Positions 1 through 8,926 are shown, numbered from the stretch's first letter. The stretch is 64,000 nucleotides of DNA from CAIYYO01 sp049299895 (GCA_049299895.1 JBAQYF010000010.1:43053-107052); one strand, 5' to 3'. The notes: generated from the sequence alone by a model not told the origin. Numbers and translations are program-made.

Positions 1-1
1 A

Positions 2-1069
2 CACCTTATCCATAAGATATTCGAAATGCAGACGACCAACATCAAATTCACCGACGACCTGCAACTGGACAGATACGTATTCCACGAGGCGGAACGGGTT
101 GAAAGGCCCCTCTCGGAAGCGCAGCCCGTCGTCGACGCCATCATGCCGGACGGGAGCCGTGTCAACTTCATCTACGGACGGGAGATGAGCCTGGAGGGAA
201 GCAGCTTCACTATCAGAAAATTCACGAAGATACCGATATCGATAACGCAACTGGTCTTCTGGAAGACGTTCAATTCCAAAGTCGCAGCGTACCTCTGGCT
301 GTGCCTGCAATACGGCGTCTCCATATTCATCTGCGGGGAGACCGCTTCGGGTAAGACGACGACGTTGAATGCTGCCGCCGCATTCATCAAACCGGAAGGA
401 AAGGTATATTCGGTCGAGAACACCCCGGAAGTAACCATACCCCACGAAGTCTGGCAGCACCTGGTCACAAGAGAAAGCGGGAAAAAGACCGACGTCACCA
501 TGTTCGACCTCCTGATAGCAGCGTTGCGATCGAGGCCCGATTACATTGTGGTCGGGGAGATCAGAAGCACGGAAGGAAACGTTGCTTTCCAGGCCATGCA
601 GACCGGCCACCCGGTCATCTCCACGTTCCACGCGGGAAGCGTTACGAGCATGATACAAAGGCTTACGGGCCACCCGATCAACGTTCCCATAGCATCCATC
701 GACAACCTGAACATCGTTCTCATACAGCAGCCGGTCTATTACCATGGCCGGTTCGTCAGGCGCGTCCTGGACATAACCGAGATAGAACACTACTACGATG
801 ACTTGAAGAAAGTATCTACAAGAAGCGTCTTCGGATGGGTGCCCGCAACAGACGAGCACGTATTCCGGGGCTGGCACAACTCATACGTCCTGGAGAAAAA
901 GATCGCGGTCCTGCTGGGGTATGAAGATCCAAGAGAGATATATGAAGAGCTTGAAAAAAGGGCCAGGATAATAGACGCGATGGTGGAGAACAAAATATTC
1001 AACTATTTTGACGTCTGGAACGTGATAAAAGGATACGTGCACACAGGGAAGGTGCCGTTCAACTACTAG
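2..1069 (+). CDS. Type II/IV secretion-type ATPase (archaellum/pilus GspE-FlaI family), 5' end outside the window
   Basis: Hexameric ATPase of the GspE/FlaI/VirB11 family that powers assembly of an archaeal type IV pilus or archaellum at the inner face of the membrane. The frame is open to the left edge, so the first ATG (position 26) is probably internal; family members are roughly 500-600 residues and only about 355 are visible. Counting from that ATG, the Walker A motif GETASGKTT lies near residue 104, the Walker B region IVVGEIR near 174 and the His box STFHAGS near 198. The next gene encodes the cognate FlaJ/TadC-like platform, 14 nt downstream, which is the usual ATPase-platform pair. 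No pilin or prepilin peptidase is visible, so archaellum, adhesive pilus and DNA-uptake pilus cannot be separated. Confidence 0.9.
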   Translation, partial: HLIHKIFEMQTTNIKFTDDLQLDRYVFHEAERVERPLSEAQPVVDAIMPDGSRVNFIYGREMSLEGSSFTIRKFTKIPISITQLVFWKTFNSKVAAYLWLCLQYGVSIFICGETASGKTTTLNAAAAFIKPEGKVYSVENTPEVTIPHEVWQHLVTRESGKKTDVTMFDLLIAALRSRPDYIVVGEIRSTEGNVAFQAMQTGHPVISTFHAGSVTSMIQRLTGHPINVPIASIDNLNIVLIQQPVYYHGRFVRRVLDITEIEHYYDDLKKVSTRSVFGWVPATDEHVFRGWHNSYVLEKKIAVLLGYEDPREIYEELEKRARIIDAMVENKIFNYFDVWNVIKGYVHTGKVPFNY

Positions 1070-1075
1070 AGGAGG
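1069..1075 (+). promoter_or_regulatory. Shine-Dalgarno site deciding a TTG start
   Basis: GAGGAGG overlaps the stop codon of the upstream ATPase gene and lies 8 nt before TTG at 1084. This strong site supports the TTG as the true start of the membrane platform gene and indicates translational coupling of the pair. Confidence 0.7.
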
Positions 1076-1083
1076 ATAATACT

Positions 1084-2751
1084 TTGGATATCCAAAAGCT
1101 TGTCCGGCAAGCAGGCTACGTCTCCGTACAGGAATACATGAAGGAGAGAGTATTCCCCGCATTGATCGTAACAGTCTCCTGTTTTTTGATAACCCTTTTC
1201 TTTTTCAAGGATTCGGGGATTCCTACAGTCATTATCCCTTTTGTTATCCTTATTGGTGGCCTGGCGTATCCGCCATTATATCTGAAGAGCGTCGTGGAAA
1301 ACAAGAAGACCAACATCCACGAGAATATCCATCTGTTCATCACGTACGTAGGCGCCATAGCCAGCCTGGACATAAACCGGGTGAAGGTTTTTACGGAAGC
1401 CTCCAAAAAGGAGGAGTACGGAGAGATCACGGAAACCGTCAAGAAGATCCGTTACCTGGCAAAGGATTGGGACCTGGGATTTGCCAAGACCTGCCGGAAA
1501 GTTGCCAGCCTTGAACCATCCATTATTTTCTCGGAATTCCTGGACCGTCTCGCGGCGGCCCTTGATTTCGGAGAGCCGCTGGATCTTTTTTTGCTGAAAG
1601 AACAAAAGGCGGTTATGGAGGAATATGAAATGGAATATAGAAAATCCCTTGAATGGATGAATACCCTAAGGGACATGTATTCGTCTCTTTTAATAGCCGG
1701 CGCCTTTATATTCGTAGCCTCCATCCTCATGCCTTTTTTCCTCCCGTACAGCGTCGAGACACTGATAATTCTCACCGCCCTGTTCCTGGCAACCGCCGAC
1801 GTATGCATATACGTCATGGTGGAAAGCTTTATCCCCAAGGCCCAGATGTGTCACAAACTCAAGATAAAGGACGCAGAGCACAAGAGGATGATGAAGCATA
1901 TGAGGACCATGGTGTTGATATGCCCGGCCATATTCCTGACAATGTCCCTGATAGGCATATTCTCCTACTCGGTAAATCTCGCTCTCGCAATTACTCCTTT
2001 GGGGTACATAGGATTCCTGGGAGCGGCAAAAGAGAGAGCCGTGAGCAGAAGAGACAATGAATTCCCAGGATTCATAAGATCGCTCGGAGGCTCGCTTTCA
2101 GCCAAGGGAGGCTCCATGGTCACGACTCTTGAGGCGCTGCGCGTACACGAGTTCGGAGTCCTGAACTATAATATAGAGATGCTTTACAGGAGATTAAAAC
2201 TGGGAACAGACAAGATAGTGACCTGGGCATACTTCTCCGGGGAAAGCGGAAGCCAATTGATATACGAGTTCTGCAACATATTCGTAGACGTAACGAAGCT
2301 CGGAGGGGATCCCGAGAAAGCCTGCGAGATAATCAGCGAGAACTTTTCACGCCTGCTGCACCTAAGAAAACTCCGGGCGCAGCTTTCAGGCAGCCTCAGG
2401 GGGATGTTCTACGGGTCTATCCTGGCGCTCTCGCTCACAGTCTATGCGGGCCTTCAGTCCATAAAGATAATATCCGGAACAATTTCCTCGATGACTAACA
2501 GCGTATCCGACGCACCCATGGCAAAAGAGATGCTTGGAAATATTTTTCTTTCCCCCGATACGTTCAATATCCCGCTGATAACCGGCCTCGTATTTACCGT
2601 ACTCGTATTCCAGTCCGCATTCACGGCATACCTTATCAAAGTGATAGACGGAGGCGAAAAATACGCCTGCCTGATGGACCTTGTAGTCCTCACCTGGACG
2701 ATAGTTGCAATAGAATACCTGGCATCCTACGTGGCAAGCACGTTATTGTAA
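1084..2751 (+). CDS. FlaJ/TadC-like type II secretion F-domain membrane platform protein
   Basis: Polytopic membrane protein of 555 residues, the size expected for archaeal FlaJ-type platforms. It should form the membrane base on which the preceding ATPase acts. Two copies of a helical cytoplasmic domain alternate with groups of hydrophobic segments: membrane segments near residues 18-70, 200-250, 275-315 and, at the C-terminus, 445-470 and 500-555. The start is TTG at 1084, backed by GAGGAGG 8 nt upstream. It sits directly behind the ATPase gene and is followed by about 300 nt without a clear gene. Family membership follows from length, topology and pairing with the ATPase; which filament it builds is unknown. 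Confidence 0.82.
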   Translation: MDIQKLVRQAGYVSVQEYMKERVFPALIVTVSCFLITLFFFKDSGIPTVIIPFVILIGGLAYPPLYLKSVVENKKTNIHENIHLFITYVGAIASLDINRVKVFTEASKKEEYGEITETVKKIRYLAKDWDLGFAKTCRKVASLEPSIIFSEFLDRLAAALDFGEPLDLFLLKEQKAVMEEYEMEYRKSLEWMNTLRDMYSSLLIAGAFIFVASILMPFFLPYSVETLIILTALFLATADVCIYVMVESFIPKAQMCHKLKIKDAEHKRMMKHMRTMVLICPAIFLTMSLIGIFSYSVNLALAITPLGYIGFLGAAKERAVSRRDNEFPGFIRSLGGSLSAKGGSMVTTLEALRVHEFGVLNYNIEMLYRRLKLGTDKIVTWAYFSGESGSQLIYEFCNIFVDVTKLGGDPEKACEIISENFSRLLHLRKLRAQLSGSLRGMFYGSILALSLTVYAGLQSIKIISGTISSMTNSVSDAPMAKEMLGNIFLSPDTFNIPLITGLVFTVLVFQSAFTAYLIKVIDGGEKYACLMDLVVLTWTIVAIEYLASYVASTLL

Positions 2752-3055
2752 GAACCGATAAAGTATTAAGAGGACATAGTGGATTCGGTCGTACCGCTAA
2801 AAGCACAGACAATGTATCCCAGTATGCCGGCAAGGCATAATAAGAACAGCAAGAGCAACTGCTACAAAGGCTACTGCCCAAAAGAATTAAATCATCCACA
2901 GGGTTGCGGATAATATAAAGCCACCGTCGGCCGGTATTCCCGCTACTGCTGCACTGGTGGGACACCCAAGTACATTATCGAACTAACCTGTAGATACCCG
3001 GACCAAAGAGCAGAGATAGGATGCTGACAGATAGAAAAAAATATGAAAGAAAATA
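2752..3055. other. Intergenic stretch without a convincing gene
   Basis: About 300 nt between the platform gene and the convergent CBS gene. On the plus strand a 44-codon frame begins with GTG at 2779 behind AAGAGG, but its product has no recognisable features. On the minus strand a frame encodes two hydrophobic stretches separated by a TAA stop, which could be a decayed membrane protein. I see no tRNA, rRNA or obvious SRP or RNase P RNA signature. Confidence 0.4.
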
Positions 3056-3466
3056 TTAGTTCTTCTTTGCCTTGCTAATTATGTTGTCCATCACATAAGC
3101 ACGGAATATGTCGCTGTTCGAGATCAGACCTACTAGAACGTTATTCTCCACGACGGGGAACCTCCGGACTCTGGTTTTCTCCATGAGTTTTGCCGCGGCC
3201 ACAACGTCCATGCTGGGAGTGATCGTCATAACGGGCTTTGTCATGACGTCGGCAACCTTCATATCCCGGGGATCGTTGCTTCTTCCAACGACAGAATGTA
3301 TTACGTCTTTCCGGGTCACGATACCGTAAACGTCCGCATCGTCTTTTTTCTTTACGATGATGGAGCTAACGTGCCTTTCCACCATAGTCTTCATGGCCGA
3401 AGCCACACTCTCTTCTTCACCTATGGTTATAACACCACGGGTCATTACTTCACCAACAGTCGGCAT
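3056..3466 (-). CDS. Tandem CBS-domain protein
   Basis: A 136-residue soluble protein made almost entirely of two CBS motifs (about residues 5-60 and 70-128), which together form one Bateman module that binds adenine nucleotides or related ligands. The signature start of each half is visible: VGEVMTRGVITI and VADVMTKPVMTI, followed by ...VYGIVTRKDV and ...LVGLISNSDI. Family members act as energy or ligand sensors; no fused effector domain is present, so the partner is unknown. It is the last gene of a minus-strand run with the small paralogs upstream, about 300 nt after the first of them. Confidence 0.9.
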   Translation of the reverse strand: MPTVGEVMTRGVITIGEEESVASAMKTMVERHVSSIIVKKKDDADVYGIVTRKDVIHSVVGRSNDPRDMKVADVMTKPVMTITPSMDVVAAAKLMEKTRVRRFPVVENNVLVGLISNSDIFRAYVMDNIISKAKKN

Positions 3467-3483
3467 TTATAATCACCTTATAA

Positions 3484-3771
3484 TCATTTCATCTTACGTC
3501 GATCGGAAAACCACAGTTCTGTTCCGCCGGAATTCTCCAGGCGCCGTATGTCTATGAGCTCTTCAAGCATGCACCTCATGTCGTCAATGGTTTTTTTTCC
3601 CACTTTCGCACCCGAGGCCATGCTGCATACCCTGATAAGAGCATCGTCGTTATCGTATCTGCTCACGTATTTTTCGCATACCCTTTGTATGTCCTCCAAT
3701 TCCCCGGTATCCAGCGTGAGCAATATGTCGTTCAAGACGTAATGACTGGCAATAATCGTCTTATCGTGCAT
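3484..3771 (-). CDS. Small uncharacterised protein, paralog of the gene at 4068
   Basis: About 95 residues, soluble and mixed-charge, not a family I recognise. It shares with the protein at 4068-4334 the N-terminal pattern ASHYxLNDILLT followed by a short acidic stretch, then VCEKYxSRYxxDD, so the two are clearly paralogs. I prefer the ATG at 3771 over the upstream GTG at 3792, because it places the start in register with the paralog and lies about 30 nt downstream of a T-rich TATA-like run. No Cys cluster, signal peptide or membrane segment is seen. It is predicted to be helical. Confidence 0.6.
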   Translation of the reverse strand: MHDKTIIASHYVLNDILLTLDTGELEDIQRVCEKYVSRYDNDDALIRVCSMASGAKVGKKTIDDMRCMLEELIDIRRLENSGGTELWFSDRRKMK

Positions 3772-3813
3772 TGGATGAATATGGGAAAACACAAATAAAA
3801 AACGATAAAAACC

Positions 3814-3975
3814 TTATTTAGACGGTTTATGCGCTGTTTCCGGCTTTTTTACGTCCACTATTTCGTCGGATACTTCCCCAAAAAGTACTAATTGCTCCAG
3901 AGGCGAGAAAAGCCCGCCCGAATTATTCTTCCCGACAAAAAATTCCTTTATCTTCTGCATTACATCACTATCCAC
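3814..3975 (-). CDS. Possible very small protein (about 53 residues)
   Basis: A short open frame between the two paralogous genes. From GTG at 3975 it encodes an acidic-basic peptide containing MQKIKEFFVGKNNSG near the start and ending ETAHKPSK. AAGGAG lies about 10 nt before the GTG; a TTG at 3981 in the same frame is an alternative start only 4 nt from that site. No homology is recognised. Its position in line with two expressed small genes and the ribosome site are the only support. Confidence 0.4.
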   Translation of the reverse strand: MDSDVMQKIKEFFVGKNNSGGLFSPLEQLVLFGEVSDEIVDVKKPETAHKPSK

Positions 3976-4067
3976 ACTCAACCAACTCCTTACACTCTAA
4001 TAAAAGAGTACCTAAATATTTAGTAAACCAGGATATAAAAACCAACCCTCACACAAAAAGAAAATGT

Positions 4068-4334
4068 TTACCAGAGAGATTTTTTCTTCGAACTTCCGGT
4101 CTTCCTTTTCTCGGCCAGGAATACAAGGCCTTCGCGCAGCTCAGATACAACGGCGGGACCCACGTCTTTTTCGAAGAGCAAGCGATTACAGATGACGAAT
4201 AATTCGTCGTCGCTCTTATAACGCGAGATATATTTCTCACAGACCTTACGGATGTCCTCGACATCCCCTTTTTCAACAGTCAGAAGAATGTCATTCAGCA
4301 TATAATGACTGGCCAAGATCGGACTCTCTACCAT
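4068..4334 (-). CDS. Small uncharacterised protein, paralog of the gene at 3484
   Basis: An 88-residue soluble protein sharing the ASHYxLNDILLT ... VCEKYISRYKSDDE pattern with its neighbour at 3484-3771; the C-terminus is Lys/Ser-rich. The ATG at 4334 has AGGTG 6 nt upstream, which makes it a better start than the GTG at 4343. The tandem arrangement indicates local duplication. No catalytic motif is visible. A helical adaptor or DNA/RNA-associated protein would be possible, but nothing in the sequence settles it. Confidence 0.6.
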   Translation of the reverse strand: MVESPILASHYMLNDILLTVEKGDVEDIRKVCEKYISRYKSDDELFVICNRLLFEKDVGPAVVSELREGLVFLAEKRKTGSSKKKSLW

Positions 4335-4711
4335 ATAAAACACCTGCCACCCTTTGTATAATATTAGGGAAAAGATGGATAAAAGATGTTAAAAAGACAT
4401 ATAACACGTAATTAAGGGGATACCATCAGAGTCTATAATAGGGCTTGTACGAACTAATCCAAACATAAAAACTATAAAATGACTAAAGAAATAGTGAGTG
4501 TCTGGTGATTATCTTTCTTGGTAGTTATTAATACTGGCTGAATAGCTCAAATTTACACTAACATGAAAAAATAGCTAATCAGGTATCAGTTTGGATTCGT
4601 CAGTGCCATCGAGCGACAGCAAAGATGACACCCCATTTGCTGGTGACGCCAGCATGCCTTAAGCACTTTTGGGGACACGACACCTTTTATTTATCCTAAA
4701 GAAAAGAAGTG
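4335..4711. other. Intergenic stretch before tRNA-Glu, no gene recognised
   Basis: About 375 nt, AT-rich in its first two thirds. The last third is less AT-rich and contains a short perfect hairpin, GCTGG-TGACG-CCAGC, near 4639-4653. On the minus strand a 26-codon frame starting near 4656 looks faintly protein-like but has no ribosome site. A small RNA is possible; I cannot identify C/D or H/ACA boxes with confidence. Confidence 0.35.
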
Positions 4712-4786
4712 TGCTCCCGCCGGGATTTGAACCCGAGTCCCCAGCTCGAAAGGCTGGAATGATTGGCCGGTCTACACTACGGGAGC
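4712..4786 (-). tRNA. tRNA-Glu (anticodon UUC)
   Basis: Read on the minus strand, the cloverleaf starts GCTCCCG and closes with CGGGAGC plus discriminator A. The anticodon stem CCAGC/GCTGG encloses the loop CTTTCGA, giving anticodon TTC. The T arm contains GGTTCAAATCC. The 3' CCA is not encoded and no intron is visible. A TATA-like element lies about 10-20 nt before the 5' end on the minus strand. It follows rps10 at the end of the fusA-tuf-rps10 run. Confidence 0.96.
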
Positions 4787-4793
4787 GTAAGAT

Positions 4794-4806
4794 TAGGATA
4801 TATTGG
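4794..4806 (-). promoter_or_regulatory. TATA-like element for tRNA-Glu
   Basis: On the minus strand CAATATATCC precedes the tRNA 5' end by 10-20 nt. This is somewhat closer than the usual archaeal spacing, so transcription may begin within or very near the mature 5' end, or the tRNA may be read through from rps10. Confidence 0.35.
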
Positions 4807-4839
4807 TCTTACGTTTTTATATATGTAGAAAAGAGATTT

Positions 4840-5148
4840 TTATTTCGTCAGTTCTATCTCTATGTGTACGCCGTCTGGTACCTGTACCCTCATTATCTGC
4901 CTGAGGGATCGTTCATCTGCGTCCACGTCTATTACTCTTTTGTGTATCCTCATCTCCCAGCGTTCGAACGTGTCTGTGCCTTCTCCGTCGGGGGATTTTC
5001 TGCAGCAGATCTTCAGTCTTTTGGTGGGCATGGGTATGGGTCCCGCGTATGCTGCGCCGGTCTTCCCTGTTATGTCGACTATTTGTTGCGATACGTTCTC
5101 CAGTTCCTTTACGTCCTTCCCGATGAGAATGATGCGTGCTTTTTCCAT
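4840..5148 (-). CDS. rps10: Small-subunit ribosomal protein uS10
   Basis: A 102-residue protein of full archaeal S10 length, part of the 30S head. Diagnostic stretches are GPIPMPTKR near residues 37-45, followed by ERWEMRIHKRVIDV and a C-terminus ending in VHIEIELTK. GGAG lies 9 nt before the ATG. It is the last gene of the fusA-tuf-rps10 run, the standard archaeal order, 61 nt after tuf. Transcription may continue toward tRNA-Glu. Confidence 0.96.
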   Translation of the reverse strand: MEKARIILIGKDVKELENVSQQIVDITGKTGAAYAGPIPMPTKRLKICCRKSPDGEGTDTFERWEMRIHKRVIDVDADERSLRQIMRVQVPDGVHIEIELTK

Positions 5149-5209
5149 CCTTTAGTCTCCTGTTTTGTGTTTTGTATTAAAATAAAAAAATAAGAAATGT
5201 AGGCTGTTT

Positions 5210-6487
5210 TCAGCCGTTCACTTTCCTGGGTGTTACAGCTATCACCATTCCTGCGGCTATCGTGCTGCCCATGTCCCTTATGGCGAATCTGCCCAGGGGC
5301 GGGAAGTCCTTTGCCGTTTCTATGCATAGCAGCTTTGTGGGTTTTACCTTCACAATGGCTACGTCTCCTGTCTTCAGGAATTGAGGGTTCTCTTCGGATG
5401 TCTGTCCTGTCTTCGGGTCTATCTTCTTTATTAGCTCGATGAAGGTGCAGGCTACCTGCGCTGTGTGCACGTGGAATACGGGCGTGTATCCGACGGTTAT
5501 CGCCGAGGGATGTCCTAGGACTACTATCTGCGCCGTGAAGTCTTCTGCGACTGTGGGCGGGTTGTCTACTGGTCCTGCTACGTCTCCTCTTTTAACGTCG
5601 TTTTTACCTATTCCTCTTACGTTGAATCCTATGTTGTCTCCGGGTCCTGCCTGCGCCATCTGCTCGTGGTGCATCTCGACTGTTTTTACTTCTCCTACCA
5701 CGTTCGCGGGCATGAATATCACTTTCATTCCGGGCTTCAGGACTCCTGTTTCAACCCTTCCGACGGGGACTGTTCCGACTCCGGTGATGGTGTATGCGTC
5801 CTGTACGGGTACCCTTAGAGCTTTGTCTACGGGTTTGTCAGGCATCTTCAGGTCGTCTATCGCCTGCAAAAGCGCCTTTCCTTTGTACCAGGGTGTCTTG
5901 TCGCTCTTTACTTTTACGTTGTCTCCGCAGTATGCTGACACAGGTATGAATTCTATTTCAGCTACTTTGTATCCGATCCCTGCGAGGAGCTTTGATACTT
6001 CGTCTTTTACTTTGTTGTACTGCGCTTCCTCGTAGTTGATGGCGTCTACCTTGTTCAGGGCGACGATCAACTGTTTTACTCCGAGTGTCCTGCACAGGAA
6101 TGCATGCTCCTTTGTCTGGGGCTGTACTCCGTCTTTTGATGATACTACCAGAATCGCCGCGTCTGCCTGCGATGCTCCGGTTATCATGTTCTTTACGAAG
6201 TCTCTGTGACCGGGGGCATCGATGATAGTGAAGTAGTTCTTCTGCGTCGAAAACTTCTTGTGCGCAATGTCTATGGTAACTCCTCTTTCTCTTTCTTCCT
6301 TAAGGGAGTCCATTACCCATGCGAACTCGAATGTTCCCTTACCCATCTTCTCTGCTTCTTCCTTGTATTTCTTCATCGTCTGCTCGGATACTTCTCCGAC
6401 TTCATAGAGCAAGCGACCTACCAGAGTAGATTTTCCGTGGTCAACGTGTCCGACAAACACCAGATTTAGGTGTGGTTTTTCAGCCAT
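5210..6487 (-). CDS. tuf: Translation elongation factor 1-alpha (aEF-1A)
   Basis: A 425-residue GTPase that delivers aminoacyl-tRNA to the ribosomal A site; full length for the archaeal family. G1 is GHVDHGKST near residues 13-21, G3 is DAPGHRDF near 91-98 and G4 is NKVD near 146-149, followed by the two beta-barrel domains. The archaeal/eukaryal lineage is clear from LLYEVGEVSEQTMKKY. AAAGGAG lies 8 nt before the ATG. It lies between fusA (131 nt upstream) and rps10, so the three are likely co-transcribed. Confidence 0.98.
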   Translation of the reverse strand: MAEKPHLNLVFVGHVDHGKSTLVGRLLYEVGEVSEQTMKKYKEEAEKMGKGTFEFAWVMDSLKEERERGVTIDIAHKKFSTQKNYFTIIDAPGHRDFVKNMITGASQADAAILVVSSKDGVQPQTKEHAFLCRTLGVKQLIVALNKVDAINYEEAQYNKVKDEVSKLLAGIGYKVAEIEFIPVSAYCGDNVKVKSDKTPWYKGKALLQAIDDLKMPDKPVDKALRVPVQDAYTITGVGTVPVGRVETGVLKPGMKVIFMPANVVGEVKTVEMHHEQMAQAGPGDNIGFNVRGIGKNDVKRGDVAGPVDNPPTVAEDFTAQIVVLGHPSAITVGYTPVFHVHTAQVACTFIELIKKIDPKTGQTSEENPQFLKTGDVAIVKVKPTKLLCIETAKDFPPLGRFAIRDMGSTIAAGMVIAVTPRKVNG

Positions 6488-6617
6488 TTTTCGTTTCTCC
6501 TTTAATTGTAAGTTTATTATGTTATATAAGAGTATTCTATTTGCTTTTCTGTCTTAAAAAATCAAGACGAAATGGATTAAAAAAATGTGTTTAAAAATTA
6601 ATAAATCAAGCTACGTT

Positions 6618-8807
6618 TTAATCCATGTAATCCGTAGCTTTGGGTATCTCCTTGGTCATTCCTTTCCGATCTCTTATTTGTCCCATCACTTTGTACTGGA
6701 GTTCTGACGGAAGCTTGTCGAATCCGGCATTCTCCGTCGACCAGAGGGCATGTCCTTCGCTTGCGCCTCTTATGTCCCCGGAGAATCCAAACGATTCGCC
6801 GATCGGGATGACCGCGGATACTGTCATCAGTTCGTCTTTCTGCTCCATCTCCCCGATAACGCCTCTTCTCTTCTGCAGTTCCCTCGTAACGGATCCCATG
6901 TAGTCCTGGGGTACGTCGATGAACACTTTCTGCATCGGTTCCAGGAGTAGCGGCTTTGCAGAGAGCAGGTTCGCATATATCGGCCTTCTTACGGCGGGGT
7001 ATATCTGTGCGGGTCCTCTGTGTATCGCGTCCTCGTGCAGTGTCGCGTCATGTAGTTTGAATTTCACTCCTATGACGGGTTCTTTTGCCAGGGGTCCTCC
7101 GTTCATGACGTCCTCGAATGCGTCGAATATCAGTTCGAGTACCTCGTCCAGGTGCTGTATACCTTTTGTCATGTCTACGAGCATGTTTCCGTGGTATATG
7201 TCTATGACCCTTTTTGCTTCCTCGTTCTCCATGCCGAGTTCTACGAGCTGCGCTCTTAGGTCCTTGCTCCGGTCTTTTCTTCTTCCTTCCGGCAATTCTG
7301 ATGCGCGGATGGCGTCGAATATCGGCTTTTCAAGCGGCTCAATCGAGAACTGGAATTTGTTGTGCTTGTTCGGGGACTTTCCTTCGATAGGTCCCGCTCC
7401 CTGGGTGACAGTTTCCCTGTAAACGACTATCGGGGGTGTTGTCTTTATCTGCAGGCCGTCTGCTTTTATCCTGTTTGTTATGACCTCAAGGTGTAGTTCG
7501 CCCATTCCCGAGAGCAGGTATTCACCTGTCTCTTCGTCTATCTTTACTTTTAGAGTGGGGTCTACTTTCGCAACCTGACGCAGAACCTCGACTACCCTGG
7601 CAATGTCTTTCATGTTGACCGGCTCAACTGCCACGGTCATGACGGGTTCGGAACTGTAGGCAAGGCCTTCGAATGGGTGTATTTCCATCGCTGCGACGGT
7701 CTCTCCTGCGAACGCCTTGCGCAGGCCCGTTACTCCTACGATGTTCCCGCATACGACATAGTCTGTATTCTCCCTTGTCGCGCCCATGTAAACCGATACC
7801 TGCTGTATCCTTTCGGTTGCGTGGGAGTTCACGAGGTATACTTCCTGTCCCATGCTTACTTTTCCTGAGAATATCCTGCAGGTAGCGACCTCTCCTTCCC
7901 TTTTGTCGAATACCTGGATGTTGGTGACCATCATGACCAGCGGTCCATTGGGGTCGCATGACATCATGGATTTTGCAACATCGCTTTCCAGGTCGCCCTT
8001 CCATATCTGGGGGATCCTGAATTTCTGCGCTTCAAGAGGGTTGGGCAGGTGCTTTACTGCCATGTTCAGTATGATCGCGTATGCGGGCGCCTTCTTTGCG
8101 AGTTCCTTCTGGTTGCCGGTCATGCAGTAGTCGATGATGTCCTTGAAGGTTATCCCTGACTTCTTCATGTACGGAACGTTTATCGCCCAGTTGTGGAATC
8201 CGCTTCCGAATGCGACGCTTCCCTTCTCGACTGAAACGGTCCAGTCTACTCCTTCGGGCTGCCTCTGCTTTATGATCTTGTTCACGGTCGCGATTATCTT
8301 CATGAACCTGTTCTGGAGTTCCTCGGGGGACAATTTTAGTTCGTTTATGAGCCTGTCTACCTTGTTAATGAAGAGCGTCGGCTTGACCCTCTCTTTCAGT
8401 GCCTGCGCAAGAACGGTCTTCGTCTGGGGCATGACCCCTTCAACTGCGCATGCTAGTACGACGACTCCGTCGACTGTCCTCATCGCTCGTGTAACGTCTC
8501 CTCCGAAGTCGACGTGCCCGGGCGTGTCGATAAGGTTAATCAAATATTCTTCGCCGTCATATTCGTGAACCATCGATACGTTGGATGCGTTGATGGTGAT
8601 ACCCCTTGCCTGCTCGTCTTCGCGGAAGTCGAGAGCGCACTGCTTTCCTGCCGTCTCCTCGGATATCAATCCGGCGTGGGATAGTAGGTTGTCGGATAAT
8701 GTGGTCTTCCCGTGGTCGATGTGCGCAACGATCCCCATGTTCCTGATCTTGTCCTGCTTGTCTATCAAAGTTTTAACTTTTTTAAGCATCTGTTCTTCTC
8801 GGCCCAT
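6618..8807 (-). CDS. fusA: Translation elongation factor 2 (aEF-2)
   Basis: A 729-residue translocase GTPase, the usual archaeal length. The P-loop AHIDHGKTT lies near residue 27, DTPGHVDFGGDV near 95 and NKVDRL near 148. The tip of domain IV contains DAIHRGPAQ near residue 600, the context of the histidine converted to diphthamide. It heads the fusA-tuf-rps10 run. The rps12 and rps7 genes that normally precede fusA in archaea are absent: carB2 begins divergently 144 nt away. The region before the ATG is AT-rich with a weak purine-rich ribosome site. Confidence 0.98.
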   Translation of the reverse strand: MGREEQMLKKVKTLIDKQDKIRNMGIVAHIDHGKTTLSDNLLSHAGLISEETAGKQCALDFREDEQARGITINASNVSMVHEYDGEEYLINLIDTPGHVDFGGDVTRAMRTVDGVVVLACAVEGVMPQTKTVLAQALKERVKPTLFINKVDRLINELKLSPEELQNRFMKIIATVNKIIKQRQPEGVDWTVSVEKGSVAFGSGFHNWAINVPYMKKSGITFKDIIDYCMTGNQKELAKKAPAYAIILNMAVKHLPNPLEAQKFRIPQIWKGDLESDVAKSMMSCDPNGPLVMMVTNIQVFDKREGEVATCRIFSGKVSMGQEVYLVNSHATERIQQVSVYMGATRENTDYVVCGNIVGVTGLRKAFAGETVAAMEIHPFEGLAYSSEPVMTVAVEPVNMKDIARVVEVLRQVAKVDPTLKVKIDEETGEYLLSGMGELHLEVITNRIKADGLQIKTTPPIVVYRETVTQGAGPIEGKSPNKHNKFQFSIEPLEKPIFDAIRASELPEGRRKDRSKDLRAQLVELGMENEEAKRVIDIYHGNMLVDMTKGIQHLDEVLELIFDAFEDVMNGGPLAKEPVIGVKFKLHDATLHEDAIHRGPAQIYPAVRRPIYANLLSAKPLLLEPMQKVFIDVPQDYMGSVTRELQKRRGVIGEMEQKDELMTVSAVIPIGESFGFSGDIRGASEGHALWSTENAGFDKLPSELQYKVMGQIRDRKGMTKEIPKATDYMD

Positions 8808-8915
8808 TTTCTCTCTTTATTATATAGTAATAAGAAACATAATATTGGCTTCTGGCTATAAATATTCCGCCCTTTTGCGCATTGCCGGAAACATTGCTCA
8901 GTATCTTTAAGCTCT

Positions 8916-8926
8916 CTTTTTTATAT
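8916..8926 (+). promoter_or_regulatory. TATA box for carB2, leaderless arrangement
   Basis: The run TTTTTTATAT is centred about 30 nt before the ATG at 8952. With the usual archaeal spacing transcription would begin almost at the start codon. No ribosome site with correct spacing exists, consistent with a leaderless mRNA. Confidence 0.55.

Noticed and set aside
2779..2913. 44-codon GTG-start plus frame after the platform gene
   Set aside because: AAGAGG precedes it, but the product is low in information and shows no domain.
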